Assembly (NCBI RefSeq): GCF_014395225.1
Contig: NZ_CP060723.1
Span: 248,001 to 312,000 of the forward strand
Origin: Pedobacter roseus
GTDB taxonomy: Bacteria; Bacteroidota; Bacteroidia; Sphingobacteriales; Sphingobacteriaceae
Length of the DNA stretch: 64,000 nucleotides
Reading direction: 5' to 3'
The notes under the pieces: model-generated
The model's input: only the letters and a program-made list of their open reading frames with translations
What the model was told of the DNA's origin: nothing
Databases searched by the model: none
Shown: positions 38,702-46,426 of the stretch, piece after piece
Layout of the letters: every line of letters begins with the position of its first letter
Position numbering within the stretch: the first letter of the stretch is position 1
Position numbers and translations under genes: made by a program

Positions 38702-39328
38702 TTAATAAAGGTTATAAATCTCCTTAATATCCTTCAGAATAGTTTCAAAATCGATTTTAAGGTCAATTAATCTACCGGTATGGATATCGAAAACCCATCC
38801 ATGAACTGTAATTCCGCGTTCGGTAATCGCTTCCTGTACCGCTGCTGTTTTTAACAGGTTTACGCATTGTTCCTGAACGTTAAGTTCAACGAGGCGGTTA
38901 TAGCGGGCACCCTCATCGGCAATTGCATTTAATTCATCTCTATGGATGCGATAAACATCACGGATATTCCTTAACCAGGGATTTAATATACCCATGTCAG
39001 CAGGTTGCATCGCAGCTTTAACACCGCCGCAGTTGTAGTGACCGCAAACCACAATATGGTTTACCTTCAAATGGCGAACAGCATAGTTCAAAACCGTCAT
39101 TACGTTTAAGTCTACGTTGTTTACCAGATTGGCCACATTGCGGTGTACAAAAGCCTGACCAGGCTGTATGCCCATTAAATCTTCTGCCGTAACGCGGCTA
39201 TCGGAGCATCCGATATACAAAAACTCCGGACTTTGTCCTTTCGATAATTCCGTAAAATAATCAGGATCGATAGCCAGTTTTTCGGCAATCCATTTTTCAT
39301 TGTTCTTAAAAACGTCTTCTACATTCAT
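38702..39328 (-). CDS. Beta-class carbonic anhydrase
   Basis: A 208-residue cytoplasmic zinc enzyme that interconverts CO2 and bicarbonate. The zinc ligands Cys41, His97 and Cys100 and the Asp43/Arg45 pair are in place (YIGCSDSRVTAEDLMG and VVCGHYNCGGVKAAM). Length and order match the E. coli Can type (plant-like clade). There is no export signal. It is separate from its neighbours in orientation and spacing and is probably a single-gene unit. Confidence 0.96.
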   Translation of the reverse strand: MNVEDVFKNNEKWIAEKLAIDPDYFTELSKGQSPEFLYIGCSDSRVTAEDLMGIQPGQAFVHRNVANLVNNVDLNVMTVLNYAVRHLKVNHIVVCGHYNCGGVKAAMQPADMGILNPWLRNIRDVYRIHRDELNAIADEGARYNRLVELNVQEQCVNLLKTAAVQEAITERGITVHGWVFDIHTGRLIDLKIDFETILKDIKEIYNLY

Positions 39329-39388
39329 GTTTTTGCTTTAAATAGCGTTTTTTAATATATAACTTATGATCAGCGTTATTAGGGATAT

Positions 39389-39898
39389 TTATGTTGATAT
39401 AAAACTAAAAAAAGATTTCCTCATTTCTATAAGTTTCTCCTCGCTAAGTGTATCGTCTGCATTAAAATAAACGTGGCCTTTATAATCCATTTCCATATAG
39501 TTGGCCGTCATAAAAAATGGCGTAGTAAATCCATCGGGGAGATTTGCATCTGTACCTACGGCAATTAATTGTACCGTTTTCCCTTTCAGGTTCCGGCCTA
39601 CTTCTTTGTTTAAAGTTACCCAATCTGTTAAGCGATCGAAAAGGTTTTTCATTCTTCCGCTCATGGCGTACCAATAAACGGGTGTGGCAAAAATCAGGTG
39701 TTTATGATAGAGTATTTCTTTTGCAAAGGTTTCAAAGCTGTCTTCTGCCGGATATTGGTTCTCATAATTATAAGGGAGAAAATAATGCTCTAGTAAATTT
39801 AATTGGTCAAATGCTATTTCTTCAGTGAGTTTGCCGATAAATTTTTGGGTATTTCCATTCAACCTGGCACTTCCGTTTATAATTAAGATATCGGGCAT
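39389..39898 (-). CDS. Flavodoxin-like NAD(P)H-dependent oxidoreductase
   Basis: A 169-residue protein with the FMN-binding N-terminus of the NADPH-dependent FMN reductase fold (ILIINGSARLNGNTQKFI) and the second FMN loop FATPVYWYAMSGRMKNLFDR. Both motifs are complete, so it should bind FMN. The electron acceptor is unknown; relatives reduce quinones, flavins or nitro-compounds. It lies 60 bases upstream of the carbonic anhydrase on the same strand. Confidence 0.88.
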   Translation of the reverse strand: MPDILIINGSARLNGNTQKFIGKLTEEIAFDQLNLLEHYFLPYNYENQYPAEDSFETFAKEILYHKHLIFATPVYWYAMSGRMKNLFDRLTDWVTLNKEVGRNLKGKTVQLIAVGTDANLPDGFTTPFFMTANYMEMDYKGHVYFNADDTLSEEKLIEMRKSFFSFIST

Positions 39899-39952
39899 AC
39901 TTGTATGTTTATTGCTTGAATAACAAGTTTTGCACTTAAATGTTTAATGGTT

Positions 39953-40645
39953 TTACAGGTAATGTGGTAGGAAACCCAGTGTGAAGAGCATAAATGTAAT
40001 AAAGCAGATAAATAATAAAAAGGGCCTGATAATCGCGATGTCGTTGCTGTTTTTCATTACCAATCGCCTTACAAAATCAGAGATCAGCAAAAGTATGCAC
40101 AGTAAAAATACACTAGCCAAAGCTATGCCGGTACCAATGCCAAACATGGCTATTCCAGTTTTGGTGTGAAAAACATTGGTAAAATCCATTAGGATAAGCA
40201 AATTCCAGATGACCACAATGCCAATGGCAATTGGTATTTTTATAGGGAAACCAGACTGCTGCTGCTGGATGGTGATTTCCTGATCAATATCAACTGGTGT
40301 TGGAAGCGTACTGTTTAGAAAACCGATATTGACAAGTTTTGCCATTAGCCCCTCAGCGTTTCCTGAAAAAGTAAAAACAATGTCTTTATTGTATTTTTCA
40401 ACCCGGTGGTTGATCCTGATCCCATTGCCAAATATCGATGCAGTAGGTTGGATAGAGGTAATATCAGAACGTTTAAAAACAAACTTACCCTTTATAGAGG
40501 CGTGGAGTTCGAGTTTAAATTCACTTACCTTTAATTTGCCAAAGGGCCAGGTGGCTTTAAAACCCCCAATTCTAACCCCACCTGTTTCTTCAAACTGATT
40601 CATATACCGAGCAATTAATGGTCTAATGTATTCCATTAATTTCAT
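39953..40645 (-). CDS. Hypothetical membrane protein
   Basis: About 230 residues from the ATG at 40645 (MKLMEYIRPLIARYMNQFEE); an upstream extension of the frame to 40690 has no good start. The N-terminal half is soluble and beta-rich (VRIGGFKATWPFGKLKVSEF, SDITSIQPTASIFGNGIRIN), looking like a PH-like or DUF304-type domain. Three hydrophobic segments follow (IPIAIGIVVIWNLLILMDF, FGIGTGIALASVFLLCILLL, FLLFICFITFMLFTLGF). I do not recognise a named family; no function is proposed. Confidence 0.7.
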   Translation of the reverse strand: MKLMEYIRPLIARYMNQFEETGGVRIGGFKATWPFGKLKVSEFKLELHASIKGKFVFKRSDITSIQPTASIFGNGIRINHRVEKYNKDIVFTFSGNAEGLMAKLVNIGFLNSTLPTPVDIDQEITIQQQQSGFPIKIPIAIGIVVIWNLLILMDFTNVFHTKTGIAMFGIGTGIALASVFLLCILLLISDFVRRLVMKNSNDIAIIRPFLLFICFITFMLFTLGFLPHYL

Positions 40646-40683
40646 TTTTTCAGTATCAAATAACAAGAAAATTTGGCATAAAA

Positions 40684-40731
40684 AAGCCAATATTGATAAC
40701 CCTGAAACTCAGAAGATATCAATATTGGCTT
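40684..40731 (-). terminator. Intrinsic terminator after the gene at 40740
   Basis: AAGCCAATATTGAT (40684-40697) pairs with ATCAATATTGGCTT (40718-40731), 14 bp perfect, with a 20-base loop. On the minus strand it follows the stop at 40740 and is followed by a T run. Confidence 0.65.
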
Positions 40732-40739
40732 AAAATTTT

Positions 40740-41348
40740 TTAGCTGGCAACCGCTACCGCATTTTTATTAATGTGGTTTGGAAGTTCTTCGAGGGTATAT
40801 AAATTAACCAACGATTCTCTTAATACATTTTTTGCATTGTACCAGGTATTTTCTTTGGTAAAGTGGCAAACACCATTGCTCAGCTCGGTAATAATGGCAC
40901 CGATCAAGGTAGCAAAATGATTTTCGAACACATCACCAGGATGGTATTTGATAGAAAAAACTTTGTTGTAATTTTGAAGTTGTGATTCAATCTCTGCACT
41001 CAGTTTTACTGGTTTGGCAACTTTTCTTTTTTTCTTTTTAAAAAGTCCTAATAACTTTTGAATAAAGCTCTGTTTGATAATTTTCTCTTTAAAAAGTTTT
41101 TTCTTGTATTCTCGAAGATCGAAAGATTTTAGCGATACATTAAAATTAAGCTTTAAGTTGTTCTCGTTAAATATTTCAAGGCTTGGTTTATCCCATTTAA
41201 AAATGATAGGCAGGCTGCCGTTCGCATTTCTGAATGAAAATGAAGAGTTAAGGTCCAAAACATTTTCGTGTTCGTTTAAACGTTTTAAAATGGTTGGAAT
41301 AAGATCGTCTGTTAAAGTGTTTGTGTAAATGTTAATATAAGCACTCAT
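40740..41348 (-). CDS. Hypothetical cytoplasmic protein
   Basis: A 202-residue protein without signal peptide or membrane segment. It is Lys-rich, with a very basic central stretch (FKKKKRKVAKPVKLS) joining two folded parts: an N-terminal alpha/beta part (MSAYINIYTNTLTDDLIPTI) and a C-terminal helical part (HPGDVFENHFATLIGAIITE). I do not recognise the family. The N-terminal pattern recalls short sensor or ferredoxin-like folds, but this is weak. It is a single-gene unit with its own terminator. Confidence 0.65.
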   Translation of the reverse strand: MSAYINIYTNTLTDDLIPTILKRLNEHENVLDLNSSFSFRNANGSLPIIFKWDKPSLEIFNENNLKLNFNVSLKSFDLREYKKKLFKEKIIKQSFIQKLLGLFKKKKRKVAKPVKLSAEIESQLQNYNKVFSIKYHPGDVFENHFATLIGAIITELSNGVCHFTKENTWYNAKNVLRESLVNLYTLEELPNHINKNAVAVAS

Positions 41349-41657
41349 GTTAGATTAAGATTAGCTTTAGTCAATGTAAATGGCGGACAAGCTTTTAGCC
41401 TGGCACCTTATTTAAATGATAATTAAGGATATCATTGTATTGCGAGGCCTTCGTTTTATAGATAGCGCTCTTAATACCGATTAACTTGGTGATCTTAATG
41501 AGAATTGGCGGTTGTGGTTTTTCATTTGTATATTATGGTTATTTGTGTGTCATGTTTAGTACTGCAAATAATTTATAACCTAAACGGGTAAAAATGCCGA
41601 AACGTTACAAATAAATTGCAAATATCTTTTAAGCAATAATTATACCATAATACTATT
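41349..41657. other. Intergenic stretch without a recognised feature
   Basis: AT-rich DNA between two minus-strand genes. No coding frame, hairpin or consensus promoter box was convincing. Confidence 0.4.
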
Positions 41658-42302
41658 TTATGGTTTCAATCGTTCCAGCAGTTTTTTCATAGTGCTAAGC
41701 TGTAAAATATTCTTGAATTCAGGGGTATCGAAACCACCTTTATCTATCACCTGCTTTAAGCTTCTGTTAAAGCTTCTTACGGATATACCCAGGTAGGCAG
41801 CCATGTCTTCTTTTGAGATGGAAATGTGCTCGTCGGCCTGAAGTTTTAATAATTTTAAAATTGCATATTCCAGGGTGTATAGCTGCTGGAAGGATGCCCG
41901 TGTACTGGTTTGTATAATTCTGGTAGACAGCTCCTGGAGTAAGATTGTAGTAAATTCGCTACTCTTGCTGATTAGTGAATGGAAAAGATGATCAGGAATT
42001 ACATAGGCCGTAACCTCACTAATGGCTGCCACATTACACAAACAATCCATTTTTTTTAACGCCTCAAGCTCGCCCACCACTTCACCCTTGCCCAAAAATT
42101 CGATGATAAAATCCTTTCCGTTTTCCTCAGAAATAAAACATTTGCTGATCCCGTCTTTAATCACATAAATATTGCTGATTTTTTCACCCTGTTCAATAAA
42201 GCGGTATCCTGCTTTAAAACTTTTGAGGGTAATTTTTGCTTCATCATTTTCTGCACAGAAACGTTCGATAAAGGATAAAAAGGTAAGATTGGTACGTAAC
42301 AT
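41658..42302 (-). CDS. Crp/Fnr-family transcriptional regulator
   Basis: A 214-residue regulator. Residues about 20-125 form a cyclic-nucleotide-binding-type jelly roll (FKAGYRFIEQGEKISNIYVI, FLGKGEVVGELEALKKMD), and the C-terminal part has a winged helix (ISKEDMAAYLGISVRSFNRS). The phosphate-binding cassette lacks the usual Arg-Ser/Thr pair, so it may not bind cAMP; no Cys set for an iron-sulfur cluster is obvious. It diverges from the HAD and acetyltransferase genes, with 78 bases between, and could regulate them. Confidence 0.88.
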   Translation of the reverse strand: MLRTNLTFLSFIERFCAENDEAKITLKSFKAGYRFIEQGEKISNIYVIKDGISKCFISEENGKDFIIEFLGKGEVVGELEALKKMDCLCNVAAISEVTAYVIPDHLFHSLISKSSEFTTILLQELSTRIIQTSTRASFQQLYTLEYAILKLLKLQADEHISISKEDMAAYLGISVRSFNRSLKQVIDKGGFDTPEFKNILQLSTMKKLLERLKP

Positions 42303-42350
42303 ATTCTATCAGTCGAGACAAATGTCCTTTTTTTAAAGGATAGGTCGCGG

Positions 42351-42358
42351 TATTTTTG
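42351..42358 (+). promoter_or_regulatory. -7 box for the HAD/CAT-like operon
   Basis: TATTTTTG matches TAnnTTTG, 22 bases before the ATG at 42381. The -33 site has T-rich DNA without a TTG, so a regulator may be needed; the divergent Crp-type gene is the obvious candidate. Confidence 0.5.
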
Positions 42359-42380
42359 TGGCACTAAAGTAAGCATAACA

Positions 42381-43076
42381 ATGAAAAATAAGATTACCGT
42401 AATTGCTTTTGATGCCGATGATACCCTTTGGGTAAACGAACCTTATTTCCGTGAAACTGAAGAGCGGTTTGCCGATCTTTTGGAAGATTTTGTGCCGCGC
42501 CACAGCATTATGGCCGAATTGTATAAAACAGAAATGGCCAATTTACCGCTTTATGGTTATGGCATTAAAGGTTTTATGCTGAGCATGACGGAAACAGCCA
42601 TGCGGATTACGATGGGGAAAATTGACCCCATTATTGTAGAAAAAGTACTCGAACTGGGGAAAGAAATGCTCAATAAACCGGTAGAATTGTTGGATGGGGT
42701 AGAAGAAGTGTTGAAAGCTTTACACGGAAAATATAGATTGGTAGTTGCTACTAAAGGCGATCTTCTCGATCAACAGCGTAAACTCACCAAATCGGGGCTC
42801 GATCATTATTTCCATCATATCGAGATCATGAGCGACAAACAGGAAAAGGATTACCAAAAACTGATCAGGCACCTGGATTGCAAAGCTGAAGAATTTTTAA
42901 TGTTGGGCAACTCTTTAAAATCGGATGTATTGCCTGTACTAAACATTGGTGGCCATGCAGTCCATATTCCATATCATACTACCTGGGTACACGAAAGCAT
43001 CGATCACACCATTGAGCACCCTAACTTTTATGAGATGGAAAGCCTGGCTGAAGTTTTACCAAAATTAATAGAATGA
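42381..43076 (+). CDS. HAD-superfamily hydrolase
   Basis: A 231-residue phosphatase-like protein. Motif I is VIAFDADDTLWVNEP (nucleophile Asp11, acid Asp13), motif II is VVATKGDLLDQQ, and motifs III/IV are seen in SDKQEKDYQKL and FLMLGNSLKSDVLPVLNIGG. It belongs to the HAD-IA type (YjjG/phosphoglycolate phosphatase-like), with an alpha-helical cap. The substrate is unknown. Its stop overlaps the start of the acetyltransferase gene by 4 bases, so the two are translationally coupled. Confidence 0.92.
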   Translation: MKNKITVIAFDADDTLWVNEPYFRETEERFADLLEDFVPRHSIMAELYKTEMANLPLYGYGIKGFMLSMTETAMRITMGKIDPIIVEKVLELGKEMLNKPVELLDGVEEVLKALHGKYRLVVATKGDLLDQQRKLTKSGLDHYFHHIEIMSDKQEKDYQKLIRHLDCKAEEFLMLGNSLKSDVLPVLNIGGHAVHIPYHTTWVHESIDHTIEHPNFYEMESLAEVLPKLIE

Positions 43077-43717
43077 AAGAAAAAATAGATATAAACAACT
43101 GGATCAGAAAAGATCATTTTAAATTTTTTAGCGCTTTTGAAGAACCCTTCTTCGGCGTTACCGTAGAGGTAGATTGTACTGCAACCTACGAAGAAGCAAA
43201 AGAAAACAATGTTTCGTTCTTTTTGCTTTACCTTCACAAATCGCTGCTCGCCGTAAACCAGGTAGAACCTTTTAGTTACCGCATTATAGATGGCGAAGTT
43301 TGGAAATACAATACCGTAAATGCTGCGGCCACCATTAACCGGCCAAACGGTACCTTCGGGTTTGGTTACATGGATTTTTATGAGGATTTTGAAGAATTTA
43401 AAACCGAAGCCAATAAAGAAATTGAAAAAGTACAGGCAACTACGGGATTAATTCCTGCTTCATCAGGTGAAAACGTCATTCATTATTCGGCATTGCCCTG
43501 GTTAAATTTCACTTCCTTATCACATGCCCGCAATTATTCCTATCAGGATAGCTGTCCGAAAATATCTTTTGGTAAAGTTCGCGAAGAAAACGGAAGGAAA
43601 ATAATGCCAGTTTCAATCCATGTAAACCATGCCCTGATGGATGGCTATAACGTTGGTCAGTTTGTAGAGGCCTATCAGGATTTATTGAACGAAAAAGAGG
43701 TTAAAGCCTATATTTAG
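43073..43717 (+). CDS. Chloramphenicol acetyltransferase-like protein (CAT fold)
   Basis: A 214-residue protein of the type A CAT family, which works as a trimer transferring an acetyl group from acetyl-CoA. The catalytic motif HALMDGYNVGQF has His186 and Asp190 at the expected place near the C-terminus. The N-terminal segment FFSAFEEPFFGVTVEVDCTA and the FTSLSHARNYSYQDSCPKIS substrate region are typical. Many Bacteroidota carry such a gene without known resistance, so chloramphenicol may not be the real substrate. It overlaps the HAD gene by 4 bases. Confidence 0.9.
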   Translation: MKEKIDINNWIRKDHFKFFSAFEEPFFGVTVEVDCTATYEEAKENNVSFFLLYLHKSLLAVNQVEPFSYRIIDGEVWKYNTVNAAATINRPNGTFGFGYMDFYEDFEEFKTEANKEIEKVQATTGLIPASSGENVIHYSALPWLNFTSLSHARNYSYQDSCPKISFGKVREENGRKIMPVSIHVNHALMDGYNVGQFVEAYQDLLNEKEVKAYI

Positions 43718-43787
43718 TTTAGTACTTTGGAATTTAAACCTAAAAAATATTTAATACCCGGTTAATATTGGGGATTTATTTTCGGCA

Positions 43788-43994
43788 ATGTTTGTAGCTG
43801 CCGTTATTATTCCTTTTTATTTGCTGGCCATGGTAGGCATGTGTTACATGGATACTGTATATAAGGCCATTATGTTTTTGTTGATGTTGTTGATTGCTAC
43901 ATTTATACTATTCCTTTTCATCAACTATCCGCTGCAATCGGCTATTACGGTAATCTGTTTAATGGCTATGTTTGCTTTTAAACCAAAAGATTGA
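43788..43994 (+). CDS. Small membrane protein
   Basis: A 68-residue, almost entirely hydrophobic protein with two to three predicted membrane segments (AAVIIPFYLLAMVGMCYM, AIMFLLMLLIATFILFLFI, AITVICLMAMFAF) and a short polar tail FKPKD. I do not recognise the family. It lies 70 bases after the acetyltransferase gene on the same strand and may be co-transcribed. The hydrophobic pattern argues for a real protein, but it could be a chance frame. Confidence 0.5.
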   Translation: MFVAAVIIPFYLLAMVGMCYMDTVYKAIMFLLMLLIATFILFLFINYPLQSAITVICLMAMFAFKPKD

Positions 43995-44015
43995 GTAAAA
44001 AGATTAATTATCATT

Positions 44016-44045
44016 TGCAATCGACAAAGTATTTGCTATTTTTGC
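44016..44045 (+). promoter_or_regulatory. tRNA-Ala promoter
   Basis: TTG (44016-44018), 19 bases, then TATTTTTG (44038-44045): a complete Bacteroidota consensus promoter. The leader of about 65 bases before the tRNA holds a small hairpin (ACAAGC-N6-GCTTGT, about 44050-44067). Confidence 0.7.
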
Positions 44046-44118
44046 TGCACAAGCGGGAAAGCTTGTTTTCGATAATCCTTTGCTCATTCTTGCTTTGGTT
44101 ATAGAATATTCAAAATTT

Positions 44119-44192
44119 GGGGGATTAGCTCATTTGGCTAGAGCGCTTCGCTGGCAGTGAAGAGGTGATCGGTTCGAATCCGATATTCTCCA
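44119..44192 (+). tRNA. tRNA-Ala (anticodon GGC)
   Basis: A full cloverleaf is visible. Acceptor GGGGGAT (44119-44125) pairs with ATTCTCC (44185-44191), with discriminator A at 44192. The third acceptor pair is G-U, the alanine identity element. The D arm is GCTC...GAGC; the anticodon stem CTTCG/TGAAG encloses loop CTGGCAG (anticodon GGC, reading GCC codons); the T arm is ATCGG-TTCGAAT-CCGAT. The 3' CCA is not encoded. Confidence 0.96.
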
Positions 44193-44199
44193 CTTATTG

Positions 44200-44232
44200 C
44201 ACTCAATCGGCTGATTATCAGCTGATTGAGTG
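44200..44232 (+). terminator. Terminator after tRNA-Ala
   Basis: CACTCAATCGGCTGA (44200-44214) pairs with TCAGCTGATTGAGTG (44218-44232) with one G-T pair and a 3-base loop, followed by TTTT. Confidence 0.75.
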
Positions 44233-44716
44233 TTTTGAAAAGTCACGCTTTGCCAAAACTCAACCACGGGAAATTTCTTAGGAGCTTATGACTGCTCCAG
44301 AACTACATTACACCATTCTAAGATTATTTAAAGGAAAAAGATCGAATCTGTTCCCAAATGCAGTACGCGGGCTAAAGAAAAGGCTCTTCAAAATTAGTAT
44401 GTAGATTTTCTTCCATAACTTGGGGATTTCGGTAATAGTATCCACATATTTTCGCTCGTCGTGGCCAGCTTTTTCAGACTATATTGTTCACTCTATTTCA
44501 CCCCAAATTGGCCATTCGGCTTGTTTTAAACGGTTTTAAGCCTTCTTGAAGCCTAACATGGATCATTTTTTTATGGAAACGATAAATTAACGATGCGCTA
44601 AAGGCCATAAAATCGAAACTTGTAAATCTTTTGTTGGCGTATTTTCTGTTAATCCAATTCTAAAATATCCTTTTTAGCGCTGAATGTTGCCTTCTGAAGA
44701 ATGCTGGTAAAGATCA

Positions 44717-44845
44717 ATGAATCAAAATTACGAATGCTGTTTAAAAATGACCAAGTCAGATTGTGCCGGATTGGATATATTTGGGTCAGTCTTTAAGGTA
44801 ACATCAAGACCAGATGGTAAAAAACGGGTGTACAGTTTGGAATGA
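44717..44845 (+). CDS. Possible 42-residue small protein
   Basis: ATG at 44717 opens a 42-codon frame with mixed, protein-like composition (KMTKSDCAGLDIFGSVFKVT, then SRPDGKKRVYSLE). Near its end GTGTAC (44828-44833) and GTACAC (44852-44857) form a hairpin followed by a T run, like a terminator. There is no recognised family and no strong ribosome-binding site. It could be a remnant of a longer gene. Confidence 0.25.
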   Translation: MNQNYECCLKMTKSDCAGLDIFGSVFKVTSRPDGKKRVYSLE

Positions 44846-44892
44846 GAATCAGTACACACTTTTTTAGGAAATTTCTCAATTTATCCTTTCTA

Positions 44893-44964
44893 TAACGAAT
44901 ATATAACTATCTGTAACGAAAATCTCCATCAAATTTGTCTCGATGGTTTTGATAACTACATTTG
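44893..44964 (+). promoter_or_regulatory. Probable CDCL operon promoter with upstream direct repeat
   Basis: TTG (44935-44937), 19 bases, TACATTTG (44957-44964) is a full consensus promoter reading toward the CDCL operon, about 310 bases before its first ATG. Upstream, TAACGAA occurs at 44893-44899 and 44914-44920, 21 bases (two helical turns) apart, as in activator sites bound by dimers. The long leader may have a regulatory role or may contain a separate small RNA. Confidence 0.5.
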
Positions 44965-45230
44965 CACACATAAAACTACTCATTTATAGGTAGAGTAATA
45001 CAAATTTTGTTTTTTACAATAGTTGAAACTTAAGCGAATTTTAAAAAAAAATATTGGGATTAGGTCATTATTCTCAAGAATGTGCAAATCCTTATGATTT
45101 AGATGATGTCAAGTTAAATCATTATTACATTAAATAAATAAGACCAGATTTATGGTTTGAATTATATATCAATATTACTTAAATGTATGATTTTATGTCA
45201 TATTTTATAAAAATAAAAGTACAAATACAG

Positions 45231-45244
45231 ATACGTTATCGTAT
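45231..45244. promoter_or_regulatory. Palindrome before the first CDCL gene
   Basis: ATACG-TTAT-CGTAT, a perfect 5-bp-arm palindrome 31 bases before the ATG at 45275. It may be an operator or an RNA hairpin near the start; the short arms make this uncertain. Confidence 0.3.
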
Positions 45245-45274
45245 TGTTAATTTGAGATTTGACGATTAAAAAAA

Positions 45275-46420
45275 ATGTTAATTAATAGCTATAGCAAAAA
45301 AAGAATATTGGGATACTGCATATTTTATCTCGTATTTATGAGCATCACTGGAGCGTGCAAAAAGTCTGCACAATCGCAACCGGTCTTGCCCTCACCAGTT
45401 AATATAAAGAAAGATTATAGTGATTTTGATTTTAACGATATGGCCGCTAGATCTGGCTATTATATAACCGATACGACCTTTAGCGAAGGTGACATAAAAG
45501 GTGTTGTATTAAGAAAAAGTTTCGAGACAGAATTTTCCTACCCATTTGAAAATGATGGCAAAAGCCTGTACATAGGCTCAGCTATAGATGGGAAATCTTT
45601 CAAGGAAAATAACGGTTTGTTTAGGGAGTACACAAAATTCGCAAAGAATAGCGCAGGCTATATCAGGGCAGATGCCTTTGCCATTAATTTGCCAAGGGAC
45701 AGAAGTAATATCAGAATAACCGGTCGCAACGAGATGGACGATCTGGTAAAGGATTATCTCTCAGGGGCCGAACCCAGTATGTATGGTTTTTCGCGTTATA
45801 CGCACTATCCTATTTCAAATTACAATCAGTTGAAACTGATCTTCGGAGAGAATACGGACATCAAAAAGCTTTTAAGGATCAGTGACGATGAAAGTCTTTC
45901 GAAAGTGGAGAACGGATTAGTTTACTACAATTTAAAAGAAACGATTGGACTGAAATTTATGTTGGACAACAGACCTTTCTTCGCCTCACCCTTTAGCGCC
46001 GAGGAAATAAAAAATGATGAGGCGGGCTATATCAATAAGGTAACCTATGGAAAGATCAGCATCCTGACCATCAGCTCCAAGCTGAATTGGAGGGAAATGA
46101 GAACGGTCATTACTAAGGTGTCTAATAACGAACCTCTAACTGAGGCTGATCTGGATGTACTTAAAACTGCCAGAGTTCACACCTGTCTGATAGGCTACTC
46201 AACGGCCGATCAGGAAAAACTGGACAGGTCCGGTGATGTTCTGGAGACTGTAAAAGCTTTTTTAGCGATTACCAATCTGCCAAAATCTTCTAACGGCTTC
46301 AGCAGCGGAACTTTTAAGTATGGCAATCATGGCATACCATTGTTTTTTGAGGTGAACAGTACCTACTCTAATGACCGTTTTCTAAAGAATTTTACCTATT
46401 CAAAAACTATAAATTTTTAA
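45275..46420 (+). CDS. CDC-like lipoprotein, divergent short paralog (CDCL 1)
   Basis: A 381-residue lipoprotein (lipobox SITGAC, Cys28). It shares, in order, the marker segments of the next three genes: YPFENDGKSLYIGSAI (like YPGAIFNSKLI), YPISNYNQLKLIFG, GYINKVTYGKISIL and a C-terminal GIPLFFEVNSTYSN. These resemble conserved strands of the thiol-activated/cholesterol-dependent cytolysin fold (compare the CDC segment YVSSVAYGR). It is the most divergent copy; the YGRSG-type Gly is replaced by YGKIS. First gene of the operon, 6 bases before the next. It may be a pore subunit or a regulator of the others. Confidence 0.65.
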   Translation: MLINSYSKKRILGYCIFYLVFMSITGACKKSAQSQPVLPSPVNIKKDYSDFDFNDMAARSGYYITDTTFSEGDIKGVVLRKSFETEFSYPFENDGKSLYIGSAIDGKSFKENNGLFREYTKFAKNSAGYIRADAFAINLPRDRSNIRITGRNEMDDLVKDYLSGAEPSMYGFSRYTHYPISNYNQLKLIFGENTDIKKLLRISDDESLSKVENGLVYYNLKETIGLKFMLDNRPFFASPFSAEEIKNDEAGYINKVTYGKISILTISSKLNWREMRTVITKVSNNEPLTEADLDVLKTARVHTCLIGYSTADQEKLDRSGDVLETVKAFLAITNLPKSSNGFSSGTFKYGNHGIPLFFEVNSTYSNDRFLKNFTYSKTINF

Positions 46421-46426
46421 TTCAAA

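Larger units (their letters stand above)
44233..45274. other. Gene-poor stretch between tRNA-Ala and the CDCL operon
   Basis: About 1 kb without a full gene. Short stop-bounded frames look like remains or tiny genes: minus strand about 44308-44482 (contains KAGHDERKYVDTITEIPKLW), minus strand about 44500-44660 (contains NRKYANKRFTSFDFMAFS), and plus strand 44717-44845. None gives a known family. The 3' part holds the probable CDCL promoter (44935-44964), its long leader and a palindrome at 45231-45244. A decayed mobile element next to the tRNA is possible but not shown. Confidence 0.45.

Noticed and set aside
39480..39828. Two frames overlapping the flavodoxin-like gene
   Set aside because: Shadows of a gene with complete FMN-binding motifs.
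44308..44660. Possible transposase remains on the minus strand
   Set aside because: The short frames look protein-like but match no transposase motif I can recognise, and no terminal repeats were found; kept only as a description of the gene-poor stretch.
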